Assembly: GCA_020055645.1 (NCBI GenBank)
Contig: CM034546.1
Coordinates: forward strand, 22,134,001-22,198,000
Source of the DNA: Tomocerus qinae
Lineage: Eukaryota; Arthropoda; Collembola; Entomobryomorpha; Tomoceridae
Direction of reading: 5' to 3'
Length of the DNA: 64,000 bases
Shown here piece after piece: positions 10,500 to 20,999 of this stretch; position 1 is the first letter of the stretch; every line of letters starts with the position of its first letter. The notes under the pieces were generated by a model, which saw only the letters and a list, made by a program, of their open reading frames with translations, was not told the DNA's origin and did no database searches. A program made the translations under genes and the position numbers.

Positions 10500-12371
10500 A
10501 AATGCGTAATATTGAAGGAAACTATTAATTTAATTGGTATTATTTGTAAAAGTTAAAAAGTCATTTATACTGATGTGTTTATAGATTAGTAGATATTATA
10601 ACTCTGTAATTATTTTAATGCACTTGTGTTGTCTAGCAATTGCAATGTTCGTATAATTCATTAAGTAACTAATTTTTGTTTTTATTATGATTTCAAAGTA
10701 AGATTTTATTTATGTGAAGATATCTGACAAAAAGTTTTTTTCAACTGTCTTCAAAGTAATAATACCATTGCCTTTAAGTACCCGCATTAAGCTTTGATAT
10801 CGAGTATATTCGGTGTGCTGGATGAGAACCAGTGCCTTCCCATCTGAATGTTATGATGGGTTGGATGGGATGTTTAAATTTTTTGGTTGTTGGTGATGGT
10901 ATGGTGTATAGCCCATTTGGATGTTTGTGATGGGCTAGATGGGATGGTTCAGCTTATTTGGATTTTGATGATGGCCTGGATGGGATATGTTTGGTGATGG
11001 GATGGATGGGGTCCCATCTTTTGGAGTGGATGGGATATTTACCTCAACTTACACATATGCCCTAATTTACCTTAACGCTTACTACTAGCTCGCCTCCCGG
11101 TGAGAGATATCTTACATTCTGTCAATGTCACGGGTCTTTCTCTGTACTACTCACATAACCAGGCGAAGTTTACTAATTGATATTATCAGTTTACAAATTA
11201 TAGACCTCTATGTCTTCTATGACCCTAGCTAGCCCCTAAACATTGAATCCATATATAATATGTTACCCAGCCTATATAAGTATCTCGTGAACGGACTATA
11301 AGAGACAAAAGTGAATCATGAAAAAACACTCCACTAAGTAAAGAGAATGTGTCCAATTCCTTACCGTATCTTTCCTAACCTGACTTAGTTTATAGGAGAA
11401 TACTACACGCGTAATGTAGAGACGTTGGGTCAATTCCAACCCAGGTTCTATATTTTTCCTTATTTGCCTATTGCCTACTTCTAGCTCGCCTCCCGCCTTA
11501 CATTTCTGTCAATATTACTAGACCACCGCAATACAGGTATTAAATTTCAAAAGTTTTCCACGACAACATTTTTTGATTTAATTTCGAAATGAACTAATAT
11601 TAACCCAGAGTATAATAAATTGTTTTACGTAGTATAGTAGCCAAACATTTCTTTGCTCTTCTCGATTTGCGTAGGAAGGCGGTCAAGTCCCCGATGGCCT
11701 CCATAACTGCTGATCACACGCACATACATACATACATAGGTGTAGGCTGGTAAATCTATTGCTTTATCTAAGACGGTCGTTATTAGATATAGAGATAACA
11801 TTAATCATTCCACTTATATGAACAATTTATCAGTTTATTTTATATTACAACAGTCATGTATACTAAAAGGCAAAACTAAAGCATACTTGGATAAAACGAA
11901 TATATCATTATAAAAGTATTACAAGGCGTCAGTTAAACCAAATCAATATCTATATTACTTTGTTCAAGCTTGGTCGTTGTTAATTTGTTGTTAGTGACAA
12001 TGCAAAACATTACAGAACAGAAGACCAGCCCAATAGCAAAAATATTTAGAACGCTACAAAATATAGCTACAACATAACCGCAAGATATTTATAATTCAAT
12101 GCATTTTCTAGTTTAACCTTGTGTACCTAAATCGCGTTAGTAGTTTTGAAAGATTTTTTATATCATATAAGTCCATCAGAACAAAATTTATATTTTCTAA
12201 TAGTGTCAGAATAGTCTGATTACTGCTAATACTACTGTCTAGGTCCACATAGTAGCTCCCGGAACTAGAAATTTAAAGTCAGTGATGGCTGATTTCATAT
12301 CATGTAGGACCCTGTTGATAGGATGTTTTAGTGTGCTTATAACATTATAACCACTGCTATTATATGAACAA
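10500..12371 (+). repeat. Segmental duplication copy A, left part
   Basis: This stretch is a close copy of 37931-40560 and, in parts, of 45720-46169, 47144-47193 and 56214-56455. Shared landmarks are the GATGGG minisatellite, the phrase cactccactaagtaaagaga, and the run atatttagaacgctacaaaa. It is non-coding. In copies A and B the segment leads into an IR gene, so it is the upstream DNA of a duplicated receptor gene. Copy A lacks the 699-bp TTAA-flanked insert found in copy B and shows a single ttaa at the corresponding place (about 10770-10774), that is, an empty site. Confidence 0.8.
10851..11035 (+). repeat. GATGGG-type minisatellite
   Basis: Degenerate tandem units built on gatgggatgg and ttggatgttggtgatggg. 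The same array sits in copy B (39003-39215) and copy C (45788-45995), so it belongs to the duplicated segment. Confidence 0.7.
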
Positions 12372-12392
12372 TTAATAACAGTAGTAAGCAGG

Positions 12393-12890
12393 GTATGAAC
12401 TTACTCTCAAGCGTTGATAGGTATGCCCCTACTCCTTATACATGGATAGGTATGCATCTTCCTGAGTGTCGAGTTTTAGGGTATGAACTTACTCTCAAAC
12501 GTAGATACGTGTACTCCCTACTCCTTATACATGGAAGGCATGTAAATACCTCTGAGTACAGAGTTATAGGGTATGAACTATGCCTCATGTTATGTACTCT
12601 CAAGCGTTGATAGGTATGCCCCTACTCGTTATACATGGATAGGTATGCATCTATCTGAGTCTGCTGAGTTTTAGGGTATGAACTTACTCTCAAACGTGGA
12701 TAGGTATGCTCTCTACTCCTTATACATGGAAGGCATATAAATACCTGAGTGCTGAGTCTGCTGAGTCGTAGGCTATGCACTTAGTCTCAGCTCAAGCATT
12801 GATATGTATGCCCCCTATTCCTTATAGTAAATGGAAGGCATGTAAATACGTCTGAGTGCTGAGTTATATGGTGTGAACTACATCTCATAT
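12393..12890 (+). repeat. Tandem repeat, about 85-100 bp units in a higher-order pattern
   Basis: Units of the type gtatgaacttactctcaa, then gttgataggtatgcccctac, tccttatacatgg and an end near gagttttagg repeat about five to six times with alternating variants, so a double unit of about 200 bp is visible. No spacer or repeat order suggests CRISPR. It lies at the left end of the insert that separates the two parts of copy A. Confidence 0.8.
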
Positions 12891-13337
12891 CACTCTGTTG
12901 CAGTAAGCTGCCTCAAGCGGCCATGTGTAATAGAGCGAGGGCCCGTAGGGGTTGGGTTTAAATCTCTCTTAACTATCAATACTAAATATGCGATTATAAA
13001 ATAGCTATATCTAAGGCTACACACATAGCCCCATCTCATTACTAATTACGTATTATTAATTCGAATGTGACAATTCAAATGATGTATAAATGATTGCTCT
13101 GTCGATAGTCTATATGTTAAAAATGAATTGGAAAAATATGAATAGAATTTTTATTGTAAATGCCGATAAAATCACACATTTCCATTATACAATTTTATGA
13201 TTTCTAATAACCACCCCGATGGATATCATTTATTTATAGGACATTTTACTATGCTCTAAATAGGTTACATAGTATTTATGATGCTTGCGCGAATAAGGTG
13301 GGTATTTTGTTAAATGAGTGTAATTTGCGTATAGATT
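12891..13337. other. Non-coding part of the copy A insert
   Basis: No gene is recognised. This is part of the approximately 2.4 kb (12372-14763) present in copy A and absent from copy B. Confidence 0.4.
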
Positions 13338-13640
13338 TTATTTCGTATTGAGTGCATTAACAATTGGGAAAAACAATTTCTTTGTTAATTTAAATCCGTC
13401 TTTTTCTGCTGCTTTCAGGATAACTCTTAAAATATCCAATGACATATCCGTTAGTTCATCATCGCCATCTTCATCATCATCATCATCATCATTTTCAGCA
13501 TCGTTATTTTCAGTTTCTCCGTCTTCTTCACTTTCATTGTCCTCTTCATCTTCATCGTCACATAATTCAGATTTATCTCCACACACTTCGTCATGGCTCT
13601 TCGTGCAATTTAATAATGATTTTAGCAAATTTTTAGCTGC
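13338..13640 (-). pseudogene. Acidic-tail fragment related to the zinc-finger ORF
   Basis: The minus-strand frame contains KNLLKSLLNCTK, then a strongly acidic region with an Asp run (about nine Asp/Glu in a row), and ends KLFFPIVNALNTK before the stop. The KNL(NL)LKSLLNCTK phrase is shared with the plus-strand zinc-finger ORF at 14350. I read it as the C-terminal part of another copy of the same protein family, lying in the opposite direction. The frame continues upstream into the palindromic and pentamer repeats, which is not real coding sequence, so it lacks a start. Confidence 0.4.
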
Positions 13641-13643
13641 GGC

Positions 13644-13748
13644 AGCGAAACCGCAGTGCGGTTTTTGCGTCCGCATTTCGGTTTTGCAGACCGCAATTGG
13701 GTTTTTCAGACCGCAGTGCGGACGCAAAAACCGCACTGCGGTTTCGCT
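13644..13748. repeat. Perfect GC-rich inverted repeat, 32-bp arms
   Basis: 13644-13675 and 13717-13748 are exact reverse complements over 32 bp, with a 41-bp loop. Motifs of the form accgca recur inside and outside the arms. The block is much richer in G+C than its surroundings and could extrude as a cruciform. Confidence 0.9.
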
Positions 13749-13771
13749 ACCGCAAGACTGTATCTTATCAT

Positions 13772-14215
13772 GATGCCATTGCATTGCATTGTAAGGCATT
13801 GCATTCCACCATGAAGTATTATATCGAAGTGAATGTTAATGTATACATCATAATGCATTGATTTGTATCTTATTACATGTTATTGCATTGTATGACATCG
13901 CATTGTATTGTATCGTATTGTAATGCATCGCATTGTTTTGCATCGCATTGTTTTGCATCGCATTGTATTGCGTCGCATTGTATTGTATCGCATTGTATTG
14001 CATCGCATTATATTGCAACGCATTGTATTGCATCGTATCGTAATGCATCGCATCGTATTGCATCGTATCGCATTGTAACCCATTGTATTGTATTACAACG
14101 CATTGTATTGTGTCGCCTTGTACCACATCGCATCATAATGCAAATGCATAACATCACTTCGCATGACATCGAATCTTTTTACATAAAAATATAATATATT
14201 GCATTGCACCGTGTT
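13772..14215. repeat. CATTG/CATCG pentanucleotide array
   Basis: A long degenerate microsatellite of cattg, catcg, tattg and related pentamers. Because the unit is five bases, all frames on both strands stay open in places and produce spurious Cys/His/Asn-rich peptides. Confidence 0.9.
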
Positions 14216-14349
14216 GTATTACGGATATACATAGTTATTTAAGACAAAAGTGTTGTGCCTCATTAGATTTACTTGTATGTTCAGCAACTGAACACAACTA
14301 ACTGCTCCTGAAAGTATCAATTATTTCATTTCAGATATAATTATTAAAG

Positions 14350-14859
14350 ATGGAATGCGAAATTTGCGGAAAATGCTATTATAATAATGGAAATTTATTC
14401 CGACATCAAAGGGGAGTACATGGTAAAAGACAGTCTGGGGTTTCATCCATTGATAAACTTGGGCGTAAACGAAAATATTCTAACATTGAATCGGATGATG
14501 AAGTCACGCAAATAAATTACACTTTGAATCCTATAAAGAACAAATATTCTAATTTTGAACAAAATGAACATTCTGAAGAAGAATCCAACTCTGGTGACAG
14601 TCATTTGGAATCAAATGCTGACTTAAGTGAAAACGAAGAATTTTCAACCGAATGCATCAAGATGTTTCTAAGAATGGTGTATAATGCAGAATTTAATTAT
14701 ATTAAACTTGCTAAAAATAAAAATTTAAATTTGCTAAAATCATTATTGAATTGCACGAAGACTAATAACTATCCTACTTTACACAGCGATTGCCTTATTT
14801 TATTTTCTAATGTAGCAGTCAAGTATACTACAACACAAAAACTAAGCATACTTGGATGA
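14350..14859 (+). CDS. Single C2H2 zinc-finger ORF, 169 aa, C-terminus chimeric
   Basis: The protein starts MECEICGKCYYNNGNLFRH and continues to His24, giving one C2H2 finger (Cys3, Cys6, His19, His24). It is followed by a Lys/Arg-rich patch (LGRKRKYS, a possible nuclear signal), an acidic/Ser-rich region with EESNSGDSHLESN, and the phrase LNLLKSLLNCTK. From about 14764 the last 32 codons are non-coding DNA of the duplicated IR segment (the same bases occur at 40570-40660 and 41138-41228), so the natural C-terminus has been lost at the insertion border. The family is not known to me; the fragment at 13338-13640 (-) shows what its acidic tail may have looked like. Confidence 0.45.
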   Translation: MECEICGKCYYNNGNLFRHQRGVHGKRQSGVSSIDKLGRKRKYSNIESDDEVTQINYTLNPIKNKYSNFEQNEHSEEESNSGDSHLESNADLSENEEFSTECIKMFLRMVYNAEFNYIKLAKNKNLNLLKSLLNCTKTNNYPTLHSDCLILFSNVAVKYTTTQKLSILG

Positions 14860-15618
14860 AACGCAAAATGTTATTATGCAAGTATTATAAACCGTCCGTT
14901 CAACAAAAACAGTATCTATTATGTTTGTTCTTGGTCGTTGTTAAGTAGGTAATAGTGACTACTCAAAACATTACCAAACAGAAGACAGGCTCAATAACAA
15001 GCGTATTTAGAACGCTACAAAATATAGCTATACAAAGTAACAGCAAGATATTTAATTCAAAGTATTTTCTAGTTTCACATTATGTACTCTGCGTCTGTAG
15101 TTGTGAAATATTTTTCTATATTATTAAGTCCATCAGAGAACAATATGATACTTCTACAGTATATTTTGTAAGATAGGTTTCGCTATTTATTATCTTACCA
15201 TTACAATATACCTAGCACTTTCTATCACGAGAGTAACTCTTACAATACACTTACACTACGCAATAGATAGCATAAAGCTTACACTTTTTCCCTTTTTTAC
15301 ATTTACACTAAAAAAGGTGTATTGTACGGCGGGTTATGCTTGTACCTCATATTATTAGCGAATATTAATTTGCGCCAATAACTAATAAAAGTTGACGGAT
15401 AATTTATACCTATATTAGCTATTGAACAGTGAATATAAAATAAGCCCTGGCGATTGGAGGTGACGAGTGATTGGAGTTTTTATTGGAAGCAACGAACATA
15501 TTACTATTGTGTATCAACCGAAATTACAAGTTAGATACTTTACTGACAGAGTTCAGAGTGTATTACACAATAAGTACCTAAACTGAATTACAAAAAGCCA
15601 AAGGAGATAATTGGATAA
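14764..15618 (+). repeat. Segmental duplication copy A, right part
   Basis: Matches the upstream DNA of IR copy B (about 40570-42039), including acacaaaaactaagcatac, atatttagaacgctacaaaa-type phrases and gattggagatgacg-like sequence before the receptor start. Non-coding. Confidence 0.75.
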
Positions 15619-15983
15619 AATGACTTTTGTTTTTCATGCTCAGACTTTTCTTCGATTTGACTTTGGGATGGAAATTGGCTGAAGTGGTTGATTTAGAAAA
15701 AAATTGCTACACTAATTTAATCTTGCCTCAACGTAGTTTTAATGAACCAGAAAATCAATTAACTGGCGAACTACAGAAAATAGACATTCCTTTTGCATTT
15801 ACCAGACTCACTATCCAGAAGGAAACTAAGTCCTGCAAACCAGATAAGGTGCTGGTTGAGACCCCTTCTACGGGCTATTTTTAGGGGTGCTCCACAATGT
15901 ATGGAGATATTATATATTAGAAAATTAAGAGAATCTTCACCACCTGTAATCAGCCGATTTGTATGTGTACAAAATATTGTTAA
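15619..15983 (+). pseudogene. Ionotropic receptor copy A, N-terminal fragment
   Basis: Homologous to the first approximately 120 codons of IR copy B: LGWKLAEVVDLEKNCYTN, IDIPFAFTRLTIQKE and SSPPVISRFVCVQNIV are all visible, but in two different frames. Compared with copy B there is one extra base in the signal-peptide codons and two bases missing at about 15876-15884. In B a different two-base difference breaks the frame 15 codons later. IR homology stops abruptly at about 15983 and unrelated DNA follows. It is a truncated, dead copy. Confidence 0.8.
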
Positions 15984-17180
15984 ATATTCTAGGATTTATT
16001 TTTGTTTTTCTCTTCCATTTTGTTCATGAATGTATGGCATCGTGCTTAATTAAGAAGCATAGATAGTTCGGTACACAACTGGACCCTTCGCAACATAAGA
16101 CCATAAAATACTTGAATTGGACTTCTCCCGACGGATATTGAAACCCAAATTTTATAAATACCAACACACACTTGATTGTTATACATTCTAAACCCATTCC
16201 AAAATAAGAACTTTATTACTTTAGCATACATAAACACAAATAACAGCTTACAAAGACACATTCATCACAAACACTCTCATCACCACACAAACATCAACAC
16301 ATTCACTGCATAATAAGGTTATTTGATTTTATTTTAAGAATTGTGCCATTTAAGAAATTATAAAAACATGTAACAGGTCATTTCTCGAGTTAGTTAAGAT
16401 TTTGTTCTCTTTCCGTCAAATAAAAGTGACTTACTATTGTTCACTACATTAAAATTCCAGAGCCTAAGTTTTTGATTTCCAGAATAAAGAGTCATAATAT
16501 CAGTTTTCATAAGATTTATTATTATTATTTTTGAATGAAAATTAAGAATCCAGGTCCGCTTGCTGTCTAAACCCGGGATTTTTCCAATTCAAAATACCCG
16601 GTATTTTTTTTCAAAAAAAAGTATTTTAAAATCAAATCCTAAAATTTTCAAGCAAATACTACAAGTAAGATCGGTGTGAGTGTCTTCAACTTCTTCTGGC
16701 GTTCTCATAAAGCTCTCCCACTTCTCACAAGGTTAAAAATCTTTTACAAATCTTTTATTCCAATTTTAATTTTTAGTTTAGTCTTCCCTGGAGTATCAGT
16801 ATTCCTTTATTTCAAGTATCCAAACATTATTTCCTGATAAAATATCTTAAAACATTCAAAAATTCATTCTTATTAACTTAGCATTTTTGGTATATTTTAT
16901 ATGCATAACAGATATAATAGAGTAAAAACAGTATAGAAAAAAAAAGATTTCTTTTTATGACTATAACAACAAGCAAATATTAATTTAGAAGTTTTAGAGT
17001 ATTGTTATTTCTCTCTTTTTGCTTTAAGACACTCACAACCAAACAGACTATTTTGAACAATTTTGAAATTAAATGAGCAGATCCAACACTGCAGAACAAA
17101 ATCTTGGCTCCGGCCGTTAATATTACTGTAGAAGCTTACCAGCCTTTTAAAAGTAAACAAGTAGTACTAAACAGTAGACA
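15984..17180. other. Junction region before the gypsy element
   Basis: No gene is supported. A poor minus-strand frame at 16046-16261 has no family match. The stretch should contain a 5' LTR of the element that follows, but I could not match it to any sequence after 22990. Confidence 0.35.
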
Positions 17181-17408
17181 GTGCAATCGGTAACAAGTGG
17201 CTTGACGATAGTAGAAATCGTTCACTTGTTCGATCTAATAAAAATATTATACACCACTAGTAGTAGTGCATGTGCATGTAGCTTATACAAGGTGAATTCA
17301 CAACGTTGAGAATAACAGAGATCCAGAAATCGTACGATTTTTCAGAATGATGACAATGACAAGCTCTACACAGCATCTAGATTCCTAAATAGTTCTTATT
17401 ACAAATCC

Positions 17409-18820
17409 ATGGGAGAAGAAAAACGGATTTCCCGTAGAATAAAAGGCTTAGAAGCAGAAAAATTAAGAACTCCGCCTGAGCTCAGTGCTCATCCAAGGTT
17501 AAGTGCAGCAAAGGCCTGCCAGACAGAGAAGAGCCATTTACGTACCGGTACACAAAAAGTAGATACACCCACTGCTAGCAGTTCAGAGAAGGCACACACA
17601 CCAGAAAGGTTATTCTCACCTAGATTTACCTCTACTCCGGAGTCATTTTTCCTTCCTCAGTTTTTAGAGTATAGAAATAGTTCACAGGGACTTTGTGATT
17701 CATCAACAGATAGTGAAGGAACTGTTACACAGAAATCTAGCGAACATTGTACTGATTCAACTCAGGAACAATTAAGTATAGGTATCAATAGTGACTCAAC
17801 CAAGCCAGGACCAAGTAGGATATCTTCGCCGCCTGTAAAAATCGTAGTGACACCACCCTCACCTCCACAAACTGTAACTCCGCCACAAACTCCTCTCGTA
17901 ATAGTAACTCCACCGTCACCTCCCCCGACAACAGTTTCACCTCCACCAAGGACTCCTCTAACTCCTCCGCCACAACCTCCACCAGTTCCACCACCATTCC
18001 CTCCTCCACTGTTCATTCCTAGAACGAAAATCCCCCCAAGAGCAAGAATGGCAACCGGTCTCCATCACTTTATTTCGCCAACCGCCCTTTCCCCATTCGA
18101 CCCAGATAAGCATGAAGTAGAACAGTTTCTGGCTGATTACGATATAATAACCAATGCACAACGCTATAATGATGACCAGAAAGCCAATCTCCTTCCTTTA
18201 CTACTTAGTAGCGTCCCACGAGATTGGTATGATCAGTTTATTAAGACTGCGGGAAATTCCGCTTGGGCGGTTCTTCGACCCGCCCTGCTGCTGGAATTTT
18301 CTCGTGGTGCTTCGTCCCAACGAGCCGAGACTGCCCTACGAAAACGAGAACAAGGTCCCACCGAAAGTGTCGATACATATTACTATGCAATCCTAAAATT
18401 ATGCAATAAAGTAACGTAACACCCGCAGACTTATTGACCCATTTACGTCGCCTTGAGAATGCACAGTTTGTCTATGGGAGCGAAGCTCCTTATTTCAAGT
18501 CCCTTAACGGTAAAAGCAATACCACTAAGGATATACAAGACCTCATGGCGAAATTAACTCTTGCCACCAATGCCCTGACAGCCCACATCACCCAAGTTAA
18601 ACCCATGCGCCCAAACGACAACAAATGTTTCACCTGTGGAAAGGTTGGACATTATAGTCGCAGTTGCCCTGACACCGCTGATAAAACCTGCAAATATTAC
18701 AAGAAGAGTGGCCATACAGTCGATGAGTGTTTTGCCTTAAAACGCAAACTTGAACGTGAGGAGAAGAGCAAACAACAAGAGGAAACAGCTAAGACAACCA
18801 ACACCTACTCGGGAAACTAA
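17409..18820 (+). pseudogene. Gag of the gypsy element
   Basis: The first frame (17409-18419) has an unstructured N-terminus and a long Pro/Thr/Ser-rich linker (about residues 130-205, PPSPPPTTVSPPP type), then a retrotransposon Gag core (FDPDKHEVEQFLADYD; VPRDWYDQF; LRKREQGPTESVDTYYYAIL). It stops at 18419 and the next frame (18434-18820) continues into the nucleocapsid. This has one good CCHC knuckle (CFTCGKVGHYSRSC) and a second, imperfect one (CKYYKKSGHTVDEC, first Cys pair altered). Gag would package element RNA; here it is split by a stop and frameshift. Confidence 0.85.
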
Positions 18821-18834
18821 GGGGGCAGGGCCGG

Positions 18835-19463
18835 ATGTCCGTGCCCGTTAATAATGTCACGACAACAAACAGCTCGAATGATTTCCTTGATGATCCTCCT
18901 GAAAATGACACTTCTACTGAAGTAACCGCAGAGACTCCAGCGGCACCGACTGTAGAACCAGAGATAAAGGTAGCCTGCGCCACCTCCTCTCCTTCCTCAT
19001 CAGCACAATCAGAGGTAATACAAATTCCAACTCATTTTATAAGAACTGAAGATCCCGTAGAAACACCGCTCAACGACACGTTCATATTTGTTCCTATTAA
19101 TGCACTATTAGTAGATCCGGACAAACTAGACAATAAACCAACCACGAGTCATAGTAATGCTCTAAATTGTCATATAACAGGCGTTCCCACATGCAAAGGC
19201 AAAATAAATTCTAAATCGGCAAAGATCCTAATAGATCCAAGTAGTGCTAGAACACTTGTAAACGATCGGTATGTGGCTGATCAGAGTGTCAGTGCCACTC
19301 CGGTCCGTCTCAACACAATTTCAGGACATCAAATAGCACCAAAAGGTTTTCTAACGGTAGAAATAGGATTAGGAAACCAAAATTTTACAGTACTAGCAAT
19401 AAAAGGGCTGACGTATGATATGATCATAGGTAGTGACTTCCTCGCCCAATTCAAAGGAAAGTT
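18835..19463 (+). pseudogene. Protease region of the gypsy element
   Basis: After a Ser/Thr-rich linker, the retropepsin fold is recognisable in AKILIDPSSARTLVND and MIIGSDFLAQFKGKL. The catalytic D-T/S-G triad reads Asp-Pro-Ser, which should abolish activity. Coding homology ends at about 19463 where an unrelated insertion begins. Confidence 0.75.
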
Positions 19464-19815
19464 AGATTTATTTATTTATTTTTATTATTTACAAGATATT
19501 GCCCTTAACATAAGGTTGTTATAATATCAGGATAAAAGCAATGGTACTATAGCAGTAGTAGTACATAATTAATACAAAATGTCAGGTACAATAACAAATT
19601 TAAGATATTTTTTAGTTTACTTAATACAATTAAATCATTCCCGTAGCTACTTCCTCAATACATGAATAGTTACGAACACTGTCATCTATTTCCACACATT
19701 CATCAGCTTGCCTACGTAGTATGAAACTCTTTACATTTTTTTTTGAAGCTATCAATGCTACGATGCATGCAACCTTATTTTTGGACAAGCAGTTGACAAT
19801 CCTGTAAAATTTCAT
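19464..19815 (-). mobile_element. LINE 3'-end fragment inserted in the gypsy element
   Basis: It begins with tttatttatttatttttat, the complement of an AAATA-type LINE tail, and is followed by about 330 bp with no gypsy homology; gypsy coding resumes at about 19816. The orientation is therefore minus. It is 5'-truncated. The exact target duplication is unclear. Confidence 0.5.
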
Positions 19816-20998
19816 TTAAACAGCTCAGATGACAACATTGAACCCGACATACCTAATAATAATATAGATTCAGAAATAAAAATACAGGAACCATTCAAAG
19901 GCATGAATTTAAAAAGAGTAACAATCCCGCCTCAGACTAGGCAGTTAATTAAAGTCTTCTTCTATCCTAAAAAGAATATAACAGGTTCGTACTTGTGTGA
20001 ATCAAATCCTAAACTTTACGACAGATACAATGTACTATTACAGAGAGGATTAGTAGAAATCGAGGCAAGTGAAAACGAATTTTGATATTTACATCGATAA
20101 CACAACCCGTAGACCTATAACACTCCCTAGAGGAGCAGTAGTTTTACAGGCAGATCCTGTAGACGATAGTGAAGGAGCGCCTTGCTTTACAACTGTAGAT
20201 AAGAATAGCAAGTGCGAGTTTGAAGTAGAAACTAGAGAACTCACAGGAGAGCAATTAAGTAAATTACATATAAATTCTCGACTACCAGAAAAAGAGAAAA
20301 TACGGATAAAAGATTTATTGCGCAAATTCGGGGATCGTTTTGCGTATAACATGAAAGAAATAGGGCTTTGCACCACAGATGAATTTAAAATTGAAACAGA
20401 TGGGGCGAAACCCATACACTCACGTCCATACAAGCATTCGTATTATGAAAAACAGGAAGTTATAGATCAGGTGCGAGAAATGTTAGAATCTGGCATTATA
20501 GAGCCTGCAGAAGGACCATGGAGTTTCCCAATTCTGTTGGTCCCCAAGAAAAATGGTACGATGAGACTGTAGACTATAGAAAGCTAAATGCCATCTGTAA
20601 AAAAATGGTATACCCACTTCCCAGGATCGACGATATCTTTGATAGTCTTTCGAATGCAGAGTTATTTACATCATTAGACCTATTCTCAGGATACATGCAA
20701 TTTTTAATTGCAAAGGAAGATCGTTGCGAAGACAGCATTTGTTATTCCATCCGGAATGTATCAACTTGTACGGTTAAATTTTGGCCACAGTAATGCTCCG
20801 TCATTTTTTCAAAAGGCCTTAAATAATATTTTCGCAGGTATGATTTACAACACACTACTTATATATTTGGACGACCTCATTATCCCTGCTAAATCATTCG
20901 ATGATCATCTAAATAAGTTAGAGCGAGTATTAACCCGTCTACGGAAGCATAATCTCACCTTAATCCAGAAAAATGCCATTTCGCTTGCTTCGAAATAG
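19816..20998 (+). pseudogene. Reverse transcriptase of the gypsy element
   Basis: The palm domain is recognisable across several frames: IHSRPYKHSYYEKQEV, ILLVPKKNGTMRL, DYRKLNAICKKMVYPLPRID, TSLDLFSGYMQF, a GHSNAPSFFQKALN finger and the catalytic YLDDLII box at about 20866-20886. Frame changes near 20085, 20572, 20760 and 20998 disrupt it. The two catalytic aspartates are still encoded. Confidence 0.85.
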
Positions 20999-20999
20999 A

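Noticed and set aside
12393-12890. Regular repeats resembling a CRISPR array
   Set aside because: Units are long, degenerate and contiguous, without unique spacers, in a eukaryotic context.
13848-14194. Overlapping open frames on both strands giving Cys/His- or Asn/Met-rich repetitive peptides
   Set aside because: They are a by-product of the CATTG pentanucleotide array, which stays open in several frames; no codon pattern or domain.
17762-18016. Minus-strand Gly-rich frame
   Set aside because: It is the complement of the Pro-rich Gag linker.
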